Assembly: GCF_040436315.1 (NCBI RefSeq) | Contig: NZ_AP031572.1 | Coordinates: 2,914,001 to 2,978,000 of the forward strand | Origin: Synechocystis sp. LKSZ1 | GTDB taxonomy: Bacteria; Cyanobacteriota; Cyanobacteriia; Cyanobacteriales; Microcystaceae | Direction: 5' to 3' | DNA length: 64,000 bases | In this document: one piece after another, positions 30,519-38,736 of the stretch | Layout: every line of letters begins with the position of its first letter | How positions within the stretch are numbered: the stretch's first letter is position 1 | Translations under genes and position numbers: made by a program | Notes under the pieces: model-generated | The model's input: only the letters and a program-made list of their open reading frames with translations | Databases searched by the model: none | Told to the model about the DNA's origin: nothing

Positions 30519-30662
30519 AACGCGTTAAACCAGTGGGTGAAGGGATTGCTCCCTTTCATTGTATGGGATTGCCAGACCGCCTCCCGCGAGCGCAAACTTT
30601 TTTCACCAGACTGCTCCCAAGGGCGTGATAGACTAACTTACGGATTTTAGGAGTCTTATGCT

Positions 30663-31421
30663 ATGCCGCCGGATCTTGACCAGATTACTGCCGTTGTTCT
30701 GTCCGGTGGATTAGGGACTCGTCTGCAAGCCGTCCTGCCCCATTTGCCCAAACCCATGGCTCCCGTTGCGGGACGACCCTTTCTCGGCTGGATCTTGGCT
30801 TATCTCCAGCACCAACAGCTCCAGAATGTTATTCTCTCCACGGGTTATCGGGCCGAGGTCATTGCCGCCTATATTGCCGAGCAGGCCCAGCATCCCACGG
30901 ATTTTCCTGACACTTTAAGCGTTACCTGTGTGGCCGAACCTGAACCCCTCGGAACCGCCGGTGGTTTTATTCAGGCCCTTGGCCCCCATCCCCTAACCCC
31001 CCTGGCCTGGTTAGTGCTCAATGGCGATTCTCTGGTGGTCACGGACTATACGGCCCTGGCCCGTTATCTCCAAGATGAAAGGGTTGATGGGGTAATTTTG
31101 GGAGTTTCCGTGCCCGATGCCTCCCGTTACGGTTCCCTAGCCACGGATGACCAGGGTTTCCTGACCCAGTTTGCGGAAAAACGGGCCGGCCAGGGCCTAA
31201 TTAATGCGGGCGTTTACCTTCTGCGGCCCCGGCTAGTGGCCCAATTTCCGGCCCAACGGCCCCTCAGCTTTGAGTACGATGTTTTTCCCCACTTACTGGC
31301 CCAAAAGGCCCGCCTGAAGGTGCATGGGGTGACGGCACCTTTCCTCGACATTGGTACCCCAGACACTTTGGCCCAGGCCGAAACCTTTATCCAAACCCAT
31401 TTTCAATTTCTTTTACCCTAG
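30663..31421 (+). CDS. Sugar-phosphate nucleotidyltransferase (HddC-like)
   Basis: The 252-residue protein has the nucleotidyltransferase N-terminus AVVLSGGLGTRLQAVLPHLPKPMAPVAGRP and the following PLGTAGGF and LVLNGDSLV active-site motifs. Similarity is closest to enzymes that activate heptose 1-phosphate (HddC/RfbF type). It is ten bases upstream of an HddA-like kinase. The pair could make a nucleotide-activated heptose or related sugar for a surface glycan. The substrate is inferred from context. Confidence 0.82.
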   Translation: MPPDLDQITAVVLSGGLGTRLQAVLPHLPKPMAPVAGRPFLGWILAYLQHQQLQNVILSTGYRAEVIAAYIAEQAQHPTDFPDTLSVTCVAEPEPLGTAGGFIQALGPHPLTPLAWLVLNGDSLVVTDYTALARYLQDERVDGVILGVSVPDASRYGSLATDDQGFLTQFAEKRAGQGLINAGVYLLRPRLVAQFPAQRPLSFEYDVFPHLLAQKARLKVHGVTAPFLDIGTPDTLAQAETFIQTHFQFLLP

Positions 31422-31430
31422 GCACTGGCC

Positions 31431-32411
31431 ATGTTGATTTCAAGAGCGCCTGTCAGAATTAGCTTTTTCGGGGGGGGTACGGATTATCCCGAATATTTTC
31501 TGCACCATGGGGGCGCGGTGCTGGCCACAGCCATTGATAAATTCTCCTACGTTACTGCTAGTCCTTTTTTAAGTCATTTGTTCGATTATTCCATCCGAGT
31601 ATCCTATCGCAAGGTGGAACTGGTCAAAACCCCCGACGAAATGGAGCACCGGGTTTTTCGAGAATGCCTAAAATTCTGTGGCTTGGAAAAAGATATTGAG
31701 TTGCATAATGTGGCCGACCTGCCCGCCTTCACCGGCCTAGGATCTTCTTCGGCCTTTACGGTGTCCCTACTCCAGGCCCTGCATTCCTTCAAGGGAGAAT
31801 TTGTCCGGCCCCTAGACCTGGCCTACGAGGCCATCTACGTCGAACGACACCTTGTCCAGGATAAAGTCGGCTGTCAAGACCAACTGATGGCGGCCCTGGG
31901 GGGCTTTAACCTGGTGGAGTTCAGAACCGAAGAAGATATTATCGTCAATCGCGTTCCCCTTTCTCCCCAGCGCCTAGAGGAATTTGAACAGCATCTCTTT
32001 ATTGTCTTCACCGGCATTAAACGCAAAGCCGCCAACGTAGTCGAAAAGCAACTGCAGAAGGTTCAGGACAATACAGACACTTTAAAGCTGATGCGGCAGA
32101 TGGTGGGCCAAGGCTGGGATATTTTGACCAATCAGCAATGTCTTTCCGCTTTTGGGCAATTGCTAGACCAGGCCTGGCAGGCCAAACGCAGTTTAGACCA
32201 GGGCATTTCCAATGTTGAAATTGACCGTCTTTATGCTCTCGGCCGTGAGGCCGGGGCCTGGGGAGGAAAACTCTTGGGGGCCGGGGCTGGAGGCTTTTTG
32301 CTCTTTTTTGCACCACCGGAAGTTCATCCCCAACTGCAACAGGCCTTTGCCAACCACCAAGTTTTATCGGTGAAAATCAATGCGCCCGGTTCCCAGATTA
32401 TTTTTTCGTAA
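31431..32411 (+). CDS. GHMP kinase, heptose-7-phosphate kinase type
   Basis: The 326-residue GHMP-superfamily kinase has an N-terminal [20 protein letters not shown] motif and the ATP-binding loop [18 protein letters not shown]. The C-terminal [15 protein letters not shown] loop is also present. The [11 protein letters not shown] start is typical of D-glycero-D-manno-heptose 7-phosphate kinases (HddA). It forms a unit with the upstream nucleotidyltransferase. No GmhA isomerase or GmhB phosphatase lies nearby. The 3' end overlaps the convergent glycosyltransferase by 14 bases. Confidence 0.84.
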   Translation: MLISRAPVRISFFGGGTDYPEYFLHHGGAVLATAIDKFSYVTASPFLSHLFDYSIRVSYRKVELVKTPDEMEHRVFRECLKFCGLEKDIELHNVADLPAFTGLGSSSAFTVSLLQALHSFKGEFVRPLDLAYEAIYVERHLVQDKVGCQDQLMAALGGFNLVEFRTEEDIIVNRVPLSPQRLEEFEQHLFIVFTGIKRKAANVVEKQLQKVQDNTDTLKLMRQMVGQGWDILTNQQCLSAFGQLLDQAWQAKRSLDQGISNVEIDRLYALGREAGAWGGKLLGAGAGGFLLFFAPPEVHPQLQQAFANHQVLSVKINAPGSQIIFS

Positions 32412-33372
32412 CCGTCGGCTCAAAGCCCGCCACCTCCGCCAAGGTGTAGAGGGGCCGGCCCTTGACTTCTTCATAGATACGGCCAATGTATTCTCCCAGG
32501 ATACCAATACAGACCAATTGTACTGAGCCCAGAAACAGAATCGCAATGACAATGGCCGCCAGGCCTGTCAGGGGAGAATGGGGCTGGTGTAGCCGCCAGT
32601 AGAGAACGAGAACCACCATGCCCAGGGCCAGGGCCGCGGTGAACAGGCCGAGGTAGGTGGAAAGGCGCAAGGGCACTTTGGAAAAGGAAATCAGACTATT
32701 AATGGCTAGGCGCAGGGATTTACGGAACGTATATTTAACCTCACCGGCATAGCGGGCATCCCGCTCGAAGAGAACGGCGGTTTGGGTAAAGCCGACCCAG
32801 GAGCGCAGGCCCCGAATGTAGCGATTTTGCTCCGGCATCCGGTTGAGCAGATCCACCACTTGACGATCCATCAGGCAAAAATCCCCAGTATCGGCGGGAA
32901 TCGTCACATCTGCCAAACGCTGGAGCAGACGATAGAAAAGATAGGCGGTCAATTTTTTAAACCAACTCTCTTGCTTACGCTTGGTGCGTTGGGCATAGAC
33001 TACTTGATACCCCTGGCGCCATTGGGCAATTAATTCCGGAATTAACTCTGGGGGGTCTTGGAGGTCGGCATCCAGGACGATCACCGCCTGGCCCCGGGCA
33101 AAATTGAGTCCCGCTGTGACCGCAATTTGATGGCCAAAATTTCTGGCTAGGCTCAAATAACAAACGCTGGAATCTTGGCGCTGGAGTTCCCGCATCAGTT
33201 TTAAGGATTGGTCTCGGCTACCATCATTGACCAGGATGAGTTCCACCGGCTCCCCTAAACTATCCATGACCGCCCGGACACGCGCATAGAGTACATTGAT
33301 CGTTTCTTCTTCATTAAAAATCGGTACGATCAGCGAATAGGTAGGAGGCACAGCCGTAGTCACGGGTATCAA
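32398..33372 (-). CDS. Family 2 glycosyltransferase, GtrB/DPM1-like
   Basis: The 324-residue protein has a GT-A domain ([28 protein letters not shown], and DxD in [13 protein letters not shown]). Two C-terminal membrane helices follow ([20 protein letters not shown] and [20 protein letters not shown]), then the conserved [17 protein letters not shown]. It probably transfers a sugar from UDP- or GDP-sugar to undecaprenyl or dolichyl phosphate at the cytoplasmic face. Confidence 0.9.
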   Translation of the reverse strand: MIPVTTAVPPTYSLIVPIFNEEETINVLYARVRAVMDSLGEPVELILVNDGSRDQSLKLMRELQRQDSSVCYLSLARNFGHQIAVTAGLNFARGQAVIVLDADLQDPPELIPELIAQWRQGYQVVYAQRTKRKQESWFKKLTAYLFYRLLQRLADVTIPADTGDFCLMDRQVVDLLNRMPEQNRYIRGLRSWVGFTQTAVLFERDARYAGEVKYTFRKSLRLAINSLISFSKVPLRLSTYLGLFTAALALGMVVLVLYWRLHQPHSPLTGLAAIVIAILFLGSVQLVCIGILGEYIGRIYEEVKGRPLYTLAEVAGFEPTVTKK

Positions 33373-33425
33373 TCAGGCTAAGATGGGCAAGTTACTCCCC
33401 CCCAATGTACCGTCTCTTTGTCATC

Positions 33426-34130
33426 GTGTTTACCGGAATTATCCAGGGCCTTGGTCACGTACATACCCTCAGTCCGCTTTCCCGTAGCCAGGCCACAGCT
33501 CGCCTCCAGATTACCCTGCTGGCTCCAATGGCCGAACCGATTTTGGTGGATATGGCCTTGGGGGACAGTATTGCGGTGGATGGCGTCTGTTTAACGGTGG
33601 AGGAAAAAACGGAGACGGGCTTTTTAGCCACTGCATCACCGGAAACCCTGCGTCGTACCACCCTGGGCCAAGCAATCCAACGGGGCCAGGCCGTCAATAT
33701 TGAAAGTTCCCTACGGGCCGGGGGGAAAATTGGTGGCCATTTTGTGACGGGCCATGTAGACGGGGTGGGCAGTCTCCGCCAGATTCAGCAGACGGGCCAA
33801 GCCTGGGAACTCACGTTTGGGCCAGCCCAAGGCCTAGAAGACCAATGGCAACAGGCCCTCGCCCGTTATTTGGCCCCCAAGGGGAGTATCGCCGTCAACG
33901 GCATTAGTTTAACCCTTGCGGCCCTCGACCCGAAGGGCCAGACCTTCACTGTCGCGGTGATTCCCCATACCTACCAGGAAACCAACTTGCAATTTCTCCA
34001 GCCCGGTAGTTGGGTCAACTTGGAAGGGGATATTCTAGCCAAGTATGTGGAGCGGTTACTGACCGGCCAGCCCCCTAACCCGGCTTCCTCGGTTGATCTC
34101 GCCTTTTTAGCAGAGCATGGCTATACCTAA
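33426..34130 (+). CDS. ribE: Riboflavin synthase alpha chain
   Basis: The family almost always starts MFTGII, which fits a GTG at 33426 (V/M-FTGIIQGLG). An ATG at 33405 adds seven residues and cannot be excluded. The protein has two lumazine-binding repeats: one with GDSIAVDGVCLTV and SSLRAGGKIGGHFVTGHVDG, the second with KGSIAVNGISLTL and EGDILAKYVERL. It dismutates two 6,7-dimethyl-8-ribityllumazine molecules to riboflavin. No FMN riboswitch is visible upstream. Confidence 0.93.
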   Translation: MFTGIIQGLGHVHTLSPLSRSQATARLQITLLAPMAEPILVDMALGDSIAVDGVCLTVEEKTETGFLATASPETLRRTTLGQAIQRGQAVNIESSLRAGGKIGGHFVTGHVDGVGSLRQIQQTGQAWELTFGPAQGLEDQWQQALARYLAPKGSIAVNGISLTLAALDPKGQTFTVAVIPHTYQETNLQFLQPGSWVNLEGDILAKYVERLLTGQPPNPASSVDLAFLAEHGYT

Positions 34131-34175
34131 GCCCTTGCTTGTATTTTCCCTGTCGCCTATTCCCGAAACGTTCCC

Positions 34176-34985
34176 ATGTCTGACCATCCCCTGACTGGTT
34201 TTGGTTTTTTGAGCGGGGCCAGCTATCCCCTCAAGGCCCTGCGTCTGCTGCGCCAGCAACCCCAGTTCTGGAGCTACATTGCGATTCCCCTGCTGCTCAA
34301 TATCGCCCTGGGCCTGTTTTTATACTGGCAATTTCTTGGTTTGAGCCAGGAGGGCAGTGAATGGTTAGGCATTTACCTGCAAAGGGGTTGGCAAACCTGG
34401 GCCAGCCAGTTGCCGGATTTTCTGCAAGGCCTGGGCTTGATCCTGCGGGCCTTGGTGGCCCTGATTCAGTGGACGCTTTACTTTTTTGGCTTGTTGGCGA
34501 CGGGCTTTATTTTGGCCCAGGTCGGGGTATTGTTGGGCTCTCCCTGGTATGGTCGCCTCTCGGAGCAATTGGAAATTTTGTGTCTGGGCCAATTAACGGT
34601 ACAGGAGATTGGTCTTGGCCGAGAACTCTGGCGGGCCCTGGCCTTTGAGTTTAAAAAATTAGTGTTAATTCTGGGGATCGGGGGCCTGAGCTTGGGCCTC
34701 AATTTTGCGCCAGGCCTGGGAACCCTCTTAGCTAGTGGCTTGGGTATTAGCTTAACCGCGACCCTCACCTGTCTTGATTGCTTCGATCCCCCCCTAGAGC
34801 GCCGTCGCCTCTGCTTTCGTCATAAACTTGGCTTAGTGGCCCGTAATCTACCGGCCAGTGCTGGCTTTGGCCTAGTTTGCCTATTTTTAATCAGTATTCC
34901 CCTGGTGAATTTAGTCACCCTGCCCCTCTGTGTCAGTGCCGGAACCCTCTTTTGTTGTGAGCGCATTATCCCCCGCCTAAAGTGA
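34176..34985 (+). CDS. EI24/CysZ-like membrane protein
   Basis: The 269-residue protein has about six hydrophobic segments. The EI24-domain (PF07264) pattern is present: FLSGASYPLKALRLLRQQPQFWSYIAIPLLLNI at the N-terminus, and a late CFDPPLERRRLCFRHKLGLV followed by two spans. In E. coli the related CysZ moves sulfate, but this cyanobacterial branch is not characterised. The 3' end overlaps the convergent TPR gene by nine bases. Confidence 0.78.
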   Translation: MSDHPLTGFGFLSGASYPLKALRLLRQQPQFWSYIAIPLLLNIALGLFLYWQFLGLSQEGSEWLGIYLQRGWQTWASQLPDFLQGLGLILRALVALIQWTLYFFGLLATGFILAQVGVLLGSPWYGRLSEQLEILCLGQLTVQEIGLGRELWRALAFEFKKLVLILGIGGLSLGLNFAPGLGTLLASGLGISLTATLTCLDCFDPPLERRRLCFRHKLGLVARNLPASAGFGLVCLFLISIPLVNLVTLPLCVSAGTLFCCERIIPRLK

Positions 34986-35813
34986 GGAATGGCCCTGGGC
35001 CTTCAGCAAATTTTCTTGGGCTTGGCTAAATTCTGGAGCTAATTCTAGGGCCTTTTCGTACTCGGTAATCGCCGCTTCCCACTGGCCCTGACGTTGGAGT
35101 ACAGAGCCTAATCCATAGTGAGCTAGAGCATGAGCACTGATGGGAATTCCTTCCTGATCCGGTTGCGCCAAGGCCTGACGGTAGTAGAGAACGGCCTGGT
35201 CAAGCTTGCCTTGTTGGGCCAAGGCATCTCCTAAACTACTATAGGCATAGACGGCTTGGGGGTCTAACTTGATGGCAGTTTGCCAACTTTGGATAGCCTG
35301 GGGCAACTGATTTTGATTATAGTACCCCTTGCCTAACCAAATGTAGGAATCGGGATGATTGGGGTATAGCTGAATCATGCGGCGAAAATAAGCCATGCCC
35401 TGGTCGATATTGCCCATCGCATAGGAAACTAGACCCATATTGTAAAGAGCATCCCCGTGGGTCGGATCCAAATTGAGGGCTTTCTGATAACTCTGTAGGG
35501 CTCCTTCAAAATCCCCCTGCTCTGTTAGGGTAACGGCTAGATCGTAGTGCAAATCGGCCTGCTGAGGATGCTGATGAATCGCTTGCTGATAAACAGCAAT
35601 GGCTTCCTCGGGACGATTTTGCTGGAGGAGCAGATCGGCTAACTGGAGATAATTATCTAGATTTTGGGGATTATGCTGAATCGCGTTACGGTAAAGACGT
35701 TCTTGAGACGGGGGAGTACCGAGGGAAAACGAATCCGATGGCGTGGCAACAGAAGTCGATAGGGGCAGAGCCAGACTTGTTGCGAGAAGGACAGTTAGGA
35801 TGCCGGGTCGCAT
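34977..35813 (-). CDS. Secreted TPR-repeat protein
   Basis: The 278-residue protein has a signal peptide (about residues 1-24, ILTVLLATSLALPLSTSVA). About six canonical 34-residue TPR units then run from residue 50 to the end (for example NYLQLADLLLQQNRPEEAIA, DALYNMGLVSYAMGNIDQGM, AYSSLGDALAQQGKLDQAVL). It is a protein-interaction scaffold, probably periplasmic. The partner is unknown. Confidence 0.88.
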   Translation of the reverse strand: MRPGILTVLLATSLALPLSTSVATPSDSFSLGTPPSQERLYRNAIQHNPQNLDNYLQLADLLLQQNRPEEAIAVYQQAIHQHPQQADLHYDLAVTLTEQGDFEGALQSYQKALNLDPTHGDALYNMGLVSYAMGNIDQGMAYFRRMIQLYPNHPDSYIWLGKGYYNQNQLPQAIQSWQTAIKLDPQAVYAYSSLGDALAQQGKLDQAVLYYRQALAQPDQEGIPISAHALAHYGLGSVLQRQGQWEAAITEYEKALELAPEFSQAQENLLKAQGHSSL

Positions 35814-35962
35814 GGGATTGGGGAACTATTATCTTGTATTCTAAGCCAGGGCTTTTGTCAGCGACTAGGGGCATTCGCAAATTGTTGTAATTCCCAAGGT
35901 TTGCTTAATTTGCTTAAATGGAAGGCGGTCTTATTTTCATTTTTCTATATCCGCCATCGCCC

Positions 35963-36190
35963 ATGCCCCACTCCATTGTCACGGAAACCTGTGAAGGTAT
36001 CGCCGATTGTGTTGAAGCTTGTCCGGTGGCTTGTATCCATCCCGGCCCAGGTAAAAATAGCAAGGGAACCGACTGGTTCTGGATTGACTTTGCTGTTTGT
36101 ATTGATTGTGGCATCTGTCTCCAGGTTTGTCCCATTGAAGGGGCGATTTTACCAGAAGAACGGCCTGACCTTCAAAAAACGCCTAGTTAA
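35963..36190 (+). CDS. Two-cluster 4Fe-4S ferredoxin
   Basis: The ATG at 35963 (MPHSIVTETCEGIADC) gives 75 residues. Eight cysteines form two cluster motifs: C10, C16, C20, C24 and C46, C49, C52, C56 (CIDCGICLQVCP). The first has the longer CX5CX3CX3C spacing around a CVEACPVACIHPGPG loop, as in a conserved group of cyanobacterial bacterial-type ferredoxins. It is a small soluble electron carrier whose partner enzymes are unknown. natE follows 17 bases downstream. Confidence 0.9.
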   Translation: MPHSIVTETCEGIADCVEACPVACIHPGPGKNSKGTDWFWIDFAVCIDCGICLQVCPIEGAILPEERPDLQKTPS

Positions 36191-36207
36191 CCCAGGCCCT
36201 AGCATCC

Positions 36208-36930
36208 ATGACCTATCTGCTCGAAGTCCAGGAAGTTTATGCCGGCTATGTTCCTGATGTGCCCATTCTGAAGGGGATTCATTTTGCCATCCGACCGGGG
36301 GAGTTGGTGACGGTCATTGGCCCCAACGGAGCCGGTAAATCCACCTTAGCCAAGGCGATTTTTGGTCTATTAACTCCTAGCAGGGGGCAAATTATCTTTA
36401 AGGGAGAAAATATCGCTGGTTTGTCCTCGGATCAAATTGTGCGGCGCGGGATGTGCTATGTGCCTCAAGTCGCCAATGTGTTTGGCACATTAACCATCGA
36501 AGAAAATCTAGACATGGGGGCCTTTCTCCATCCCGGTTCTCCTAAGCTTCTCAAGGAGAAAATTTATACCATGTTTCCCAAATTGGCTCAACGCCGCCAG
36601 CAAAAGGCCGGGACGCTTTCCGGGGGAGAACGACAAATGTTGGCCATGGGCCGAGCCCTGATGCTTGATCCCGATTTATTGCTCCTAGATGAACCTTCTG
36701 CGGCCCTGTCACCTCTTTTGGTTAAAGACGTTTTTGAGCAAATTAAGGCCATTAACGCCACCGGCAAAGCCATCATCCTGGTGGAACAAAATGCCAAGCA
36801 GGCCTTGATGATGGCCGACCGGGGCTACGTCCTGGAAAATGGCCAGGACAAACTGGAAGGAACGGGAGACGGTTTGCTTAACAATCCCCAAGTTGGAGAA
36901 CTTTACCTGGGATCCGCTTACCATGGCTAA
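36208..36930 (+). CDS. natE: ABC transporter ATPase, LivF/NatE type
   Basis: The 240-residue ATPase has Walker A GPNGAGKST, signature LSGGERQ, Walker B LLLLDEPSAALSP and a switch histidine replaced by the LVEQNAK form typical of LivF-type subunits. Similarity is to NatE of the cyanobacterial neutral amino acid permease (natA-E). The other subunits are not adjacent, which is usual because nat genes are scattered. UrtE of urea uptake is an alternative but would normally sit in a urt cluster. The TAA stop abuts a MITE-like repeat. Confidence 0.8.
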   Translation: MTYLLEVQEVYAGYVPDVPILKGIHFAIRPGELVTVIGPNGAGKSTLAKAIFGLLTPSRGQIIFKGENIAGLSSDQIVRRGMCYVPQVANVFGTLTIEENLDMGAFLHPGSPKLLKEKIYTMFPKLAQRRQQKAGTLSGGERQMLAMGRALMLDPDLLLLDEPSAALSPLLVKDVFEQIKAINATGKAIILVEQNAKQALMMADRGYVLENGQDKLEGTGDGLLNNPQVGELYLGSAYHG

Positions 36931-37036
36931 TACCAAATCTCTGAAGTCTGACGACACAACTAACGTCCCCCTTGCGAAGGGGAGGTGCCGTAGGTGGAGG
37001 GGTCAAAATCTGTAGCTTTAACTTGAAGAATTGGTA
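36931..37036 (+). repeat. MITE-like repeat with terminal inverted repeats
   Basis: TACCAAATCT (36931-36940) and AGAATTGGTA (37027-37036) form ten-base terminal inverted repeats with one mismatch, flanking ~86 bases. TA dinucleotides at both ends are consistent with a TA target duplication of the mariner/IS630 kind. The interior holds CCCCTTGCGAAGGGG, itself hairpin-forming, then AGGTGCCGTAGGTGGAGGGG. A related core occurs at 24331-24365. It encodes no protein and starts at the natE stop codon. Confidence 0.65.
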
Positions 37037-37090
37037 TAAACTCTCCGCAGGAGACCCTAATTTTTTCTGGTACTGGTAAATTACCCAAAT

Positions 37091-38701
37091 TTAAAAGGGC
37101 TGATAGCGCAGGGAAAAATAAAAGCCCTGTTCCTGTAGAGTATTGCCCCGATTGTTCAGCGAGACGAGGGGAATCCCGTAGTCTAAACGCAGGGCCAAGC
37201 TGGGGGTAACCCGCCAACGCAGACCCAGGCCCGTACCAATCAAGGTAGAGGGGTCGGGATTGGGCAGGACATTGTTCCAGCCAGTGCCACCTTCGATAAA
37301 GGGCGTTAGTTGCAAGACACTGGGGTCGGCAGTGAGGGGAATCCGCAGTTCCACCGAGGCCAGGACAGCGTTATCCGTAACCAGTTGGTTTTGACCATAG
37401 CCTCGCACCGTATCGATCCCGCCCAGACTAAATTGCTCAATGATCGGGAGGGCATCAGGACTCAGTTGGGCATAGAAACGAGTCAATAGCAACCAGTCCG
37501 CTGAGTTCAGTCGATTCAGCCATTGAAATTGGCCCAGCCAACTAAAAAATTGGCCATTAGGTTCAATATCACTCACGGTGGCATCCAGGGCCGACAGGCC
37601 AAAGCTGAATTGGGAACGAGCGGCCAACACATTGCTGGGATCACGATTAAGCCATTCTTGATAGAAACGAAGTACCGTCAGGTTGGTTGCGCCGTTGCTA
37701 CAGGGTAGGGAAAAACAAAAGGGAATATCTTCGAGGGAACTCTGGTTGCGCCGCAGGTCGAGATTTAAACCCAGGGCCCATTCTGTAGCCGGACTGCGAT
37801 AGACGGGCTGGCGGTATTGGAAGGAAAAGGTTTCCGTTTGGTTGCGAATTTGAAAGGCCTGGAAAATACTTTCGGTGATTTCCGTTTCTGTGTTGTAGTA
37901 GGCAAAACCCACAGTGCCGTTCATGGCATTGATGGGGACGGTGTAGGCAACATTGTAGAGGCCCAGCCCTTCGGTCAAAGCATATTCTCCGGCCAGTCGG
38001 TCGCCCCAGCCCACCAAGTTATCGTGGGAGAGCGTGAACGTTAATTCTTCAGAACCAATGCTAGGGGGCCGGTAATTATCAGCCCCAATACTGGCATGGA
38101 AAGCCGGTGCTTCCTTCACCGTTACCAAAAGTACACTCTGGCCGGGCCCACTCCCCGCTGTTAATTCGGCATTAATTTGGCTGAGCAGGGGGGCTAACTG
38201 AAGCAGGGCCAGGCCGTCTTGGAGGGCCTGTTGGTTCAATGGTTGGCCCGTCACTCGTTCTAGACGAGAGCGAATGTAGTTCTCCTGTAAACGCTGGAGG
38301 CCAGTAATTTCCATTCGTTCCAGGCGGCCCTCGATCACCTGAATTTTGACCACGCCATCACTGATGTCCTGCTGGTTGGGCAAAAAGGCCCCGGAGGTAA
38401 TGTAACCCCGGTCAATGTAGAGTTGGCTGATGGCGGAACGTAGGCAGATTAATTCTTCAAAACTAAGCTGACGATTTTCTAGGGGTTCGATTAAGGCCTG
38501 AATTTCGGCCTGGAGGATCGTATTACCCACCACTTCAATCCGTTTAATCCAATATTTTTCACTCTCGGGACTAACCGGACAGTCTTGGGGTAAAGGTGCA
38601 GGAGTCGATTCGCCCCAGACCGGAATGGGGATTCCCAGCCCATGCGAACCGAACAGGCTAGCAATGATAATACCTTTCCAGATTTGCCTCTGAGCCCTCA
38701 T
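37091..38701 (-). CDS. Two-partner secretion outer-membrane transporter (TpsB/ShlB family)
   Basis: The ATG at 38701 follows AAGGAGACCGTAGAG, a strong ribosome site; the frame is open 15 codons further upstream, overlapping the tpsA end. The ~536-residue protein has a signal peptide. POTRA domains follow (about 45-200: YWIKRIEVVGNTIL, YIDRGYITSGAFLP, VVKIQVIEGRLERMEI). A 16-strand-type beta barrel carries the late motifs LPIIEQFSLGGIDTVRGYG and LRLDYGIPLV. It exports the TpsA protein encoded just upstream. Confidence 0.92.
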   Translation of the reverse strand: MRAQRQIWKGIIIASLFGSHGLGIPIPVWGESTPAPLPQDCPVSPESEKYWIKRIEVVGNTILQAEIQALIEPLENRQLSFEELICLRSAISQLYIDRGYITSGAFLPNQQDISDGVVKIQVIEGRLERMEITGLQRLQENYIRSRLERVTGQPLNQQALQDGLALLQLAPLLSQINAELTAGSGPGQSVLLVTVKEAPAFHASIGADNYRPPSIGSEELTFTLSHDNLVGWGDRLAGEYALTEGLGLYNVAYTVPINAMNGTVGFAYYNTETEITESIFQAFQIRNQTETFSFQYRQPVYRSPATEWALGLNLDLRRNQSSLEDIPFCFSLPCSNGATNLTVLRFYQEWLNRDPSNVLAARSQFSFGLSALDATVSDIEPNGQFFSWLGQFQWLNRLNSADWLLLTRFYAQLSPDALPIIEQFSLGGIDTVRGYGQNQLVTDNAVLASVELRIPLTADPSVLQLTPFIEGGTGWNNVLPNPDPSTLIGTGLGLRWRVTPSLALRLDYGIPLVSLNNRGNTLQEQGFYFSLRYQPF

Positions 38702-38736
38702 CTCTACGGTCTCCTTAGCAGTCTCTCCATTCCAAG

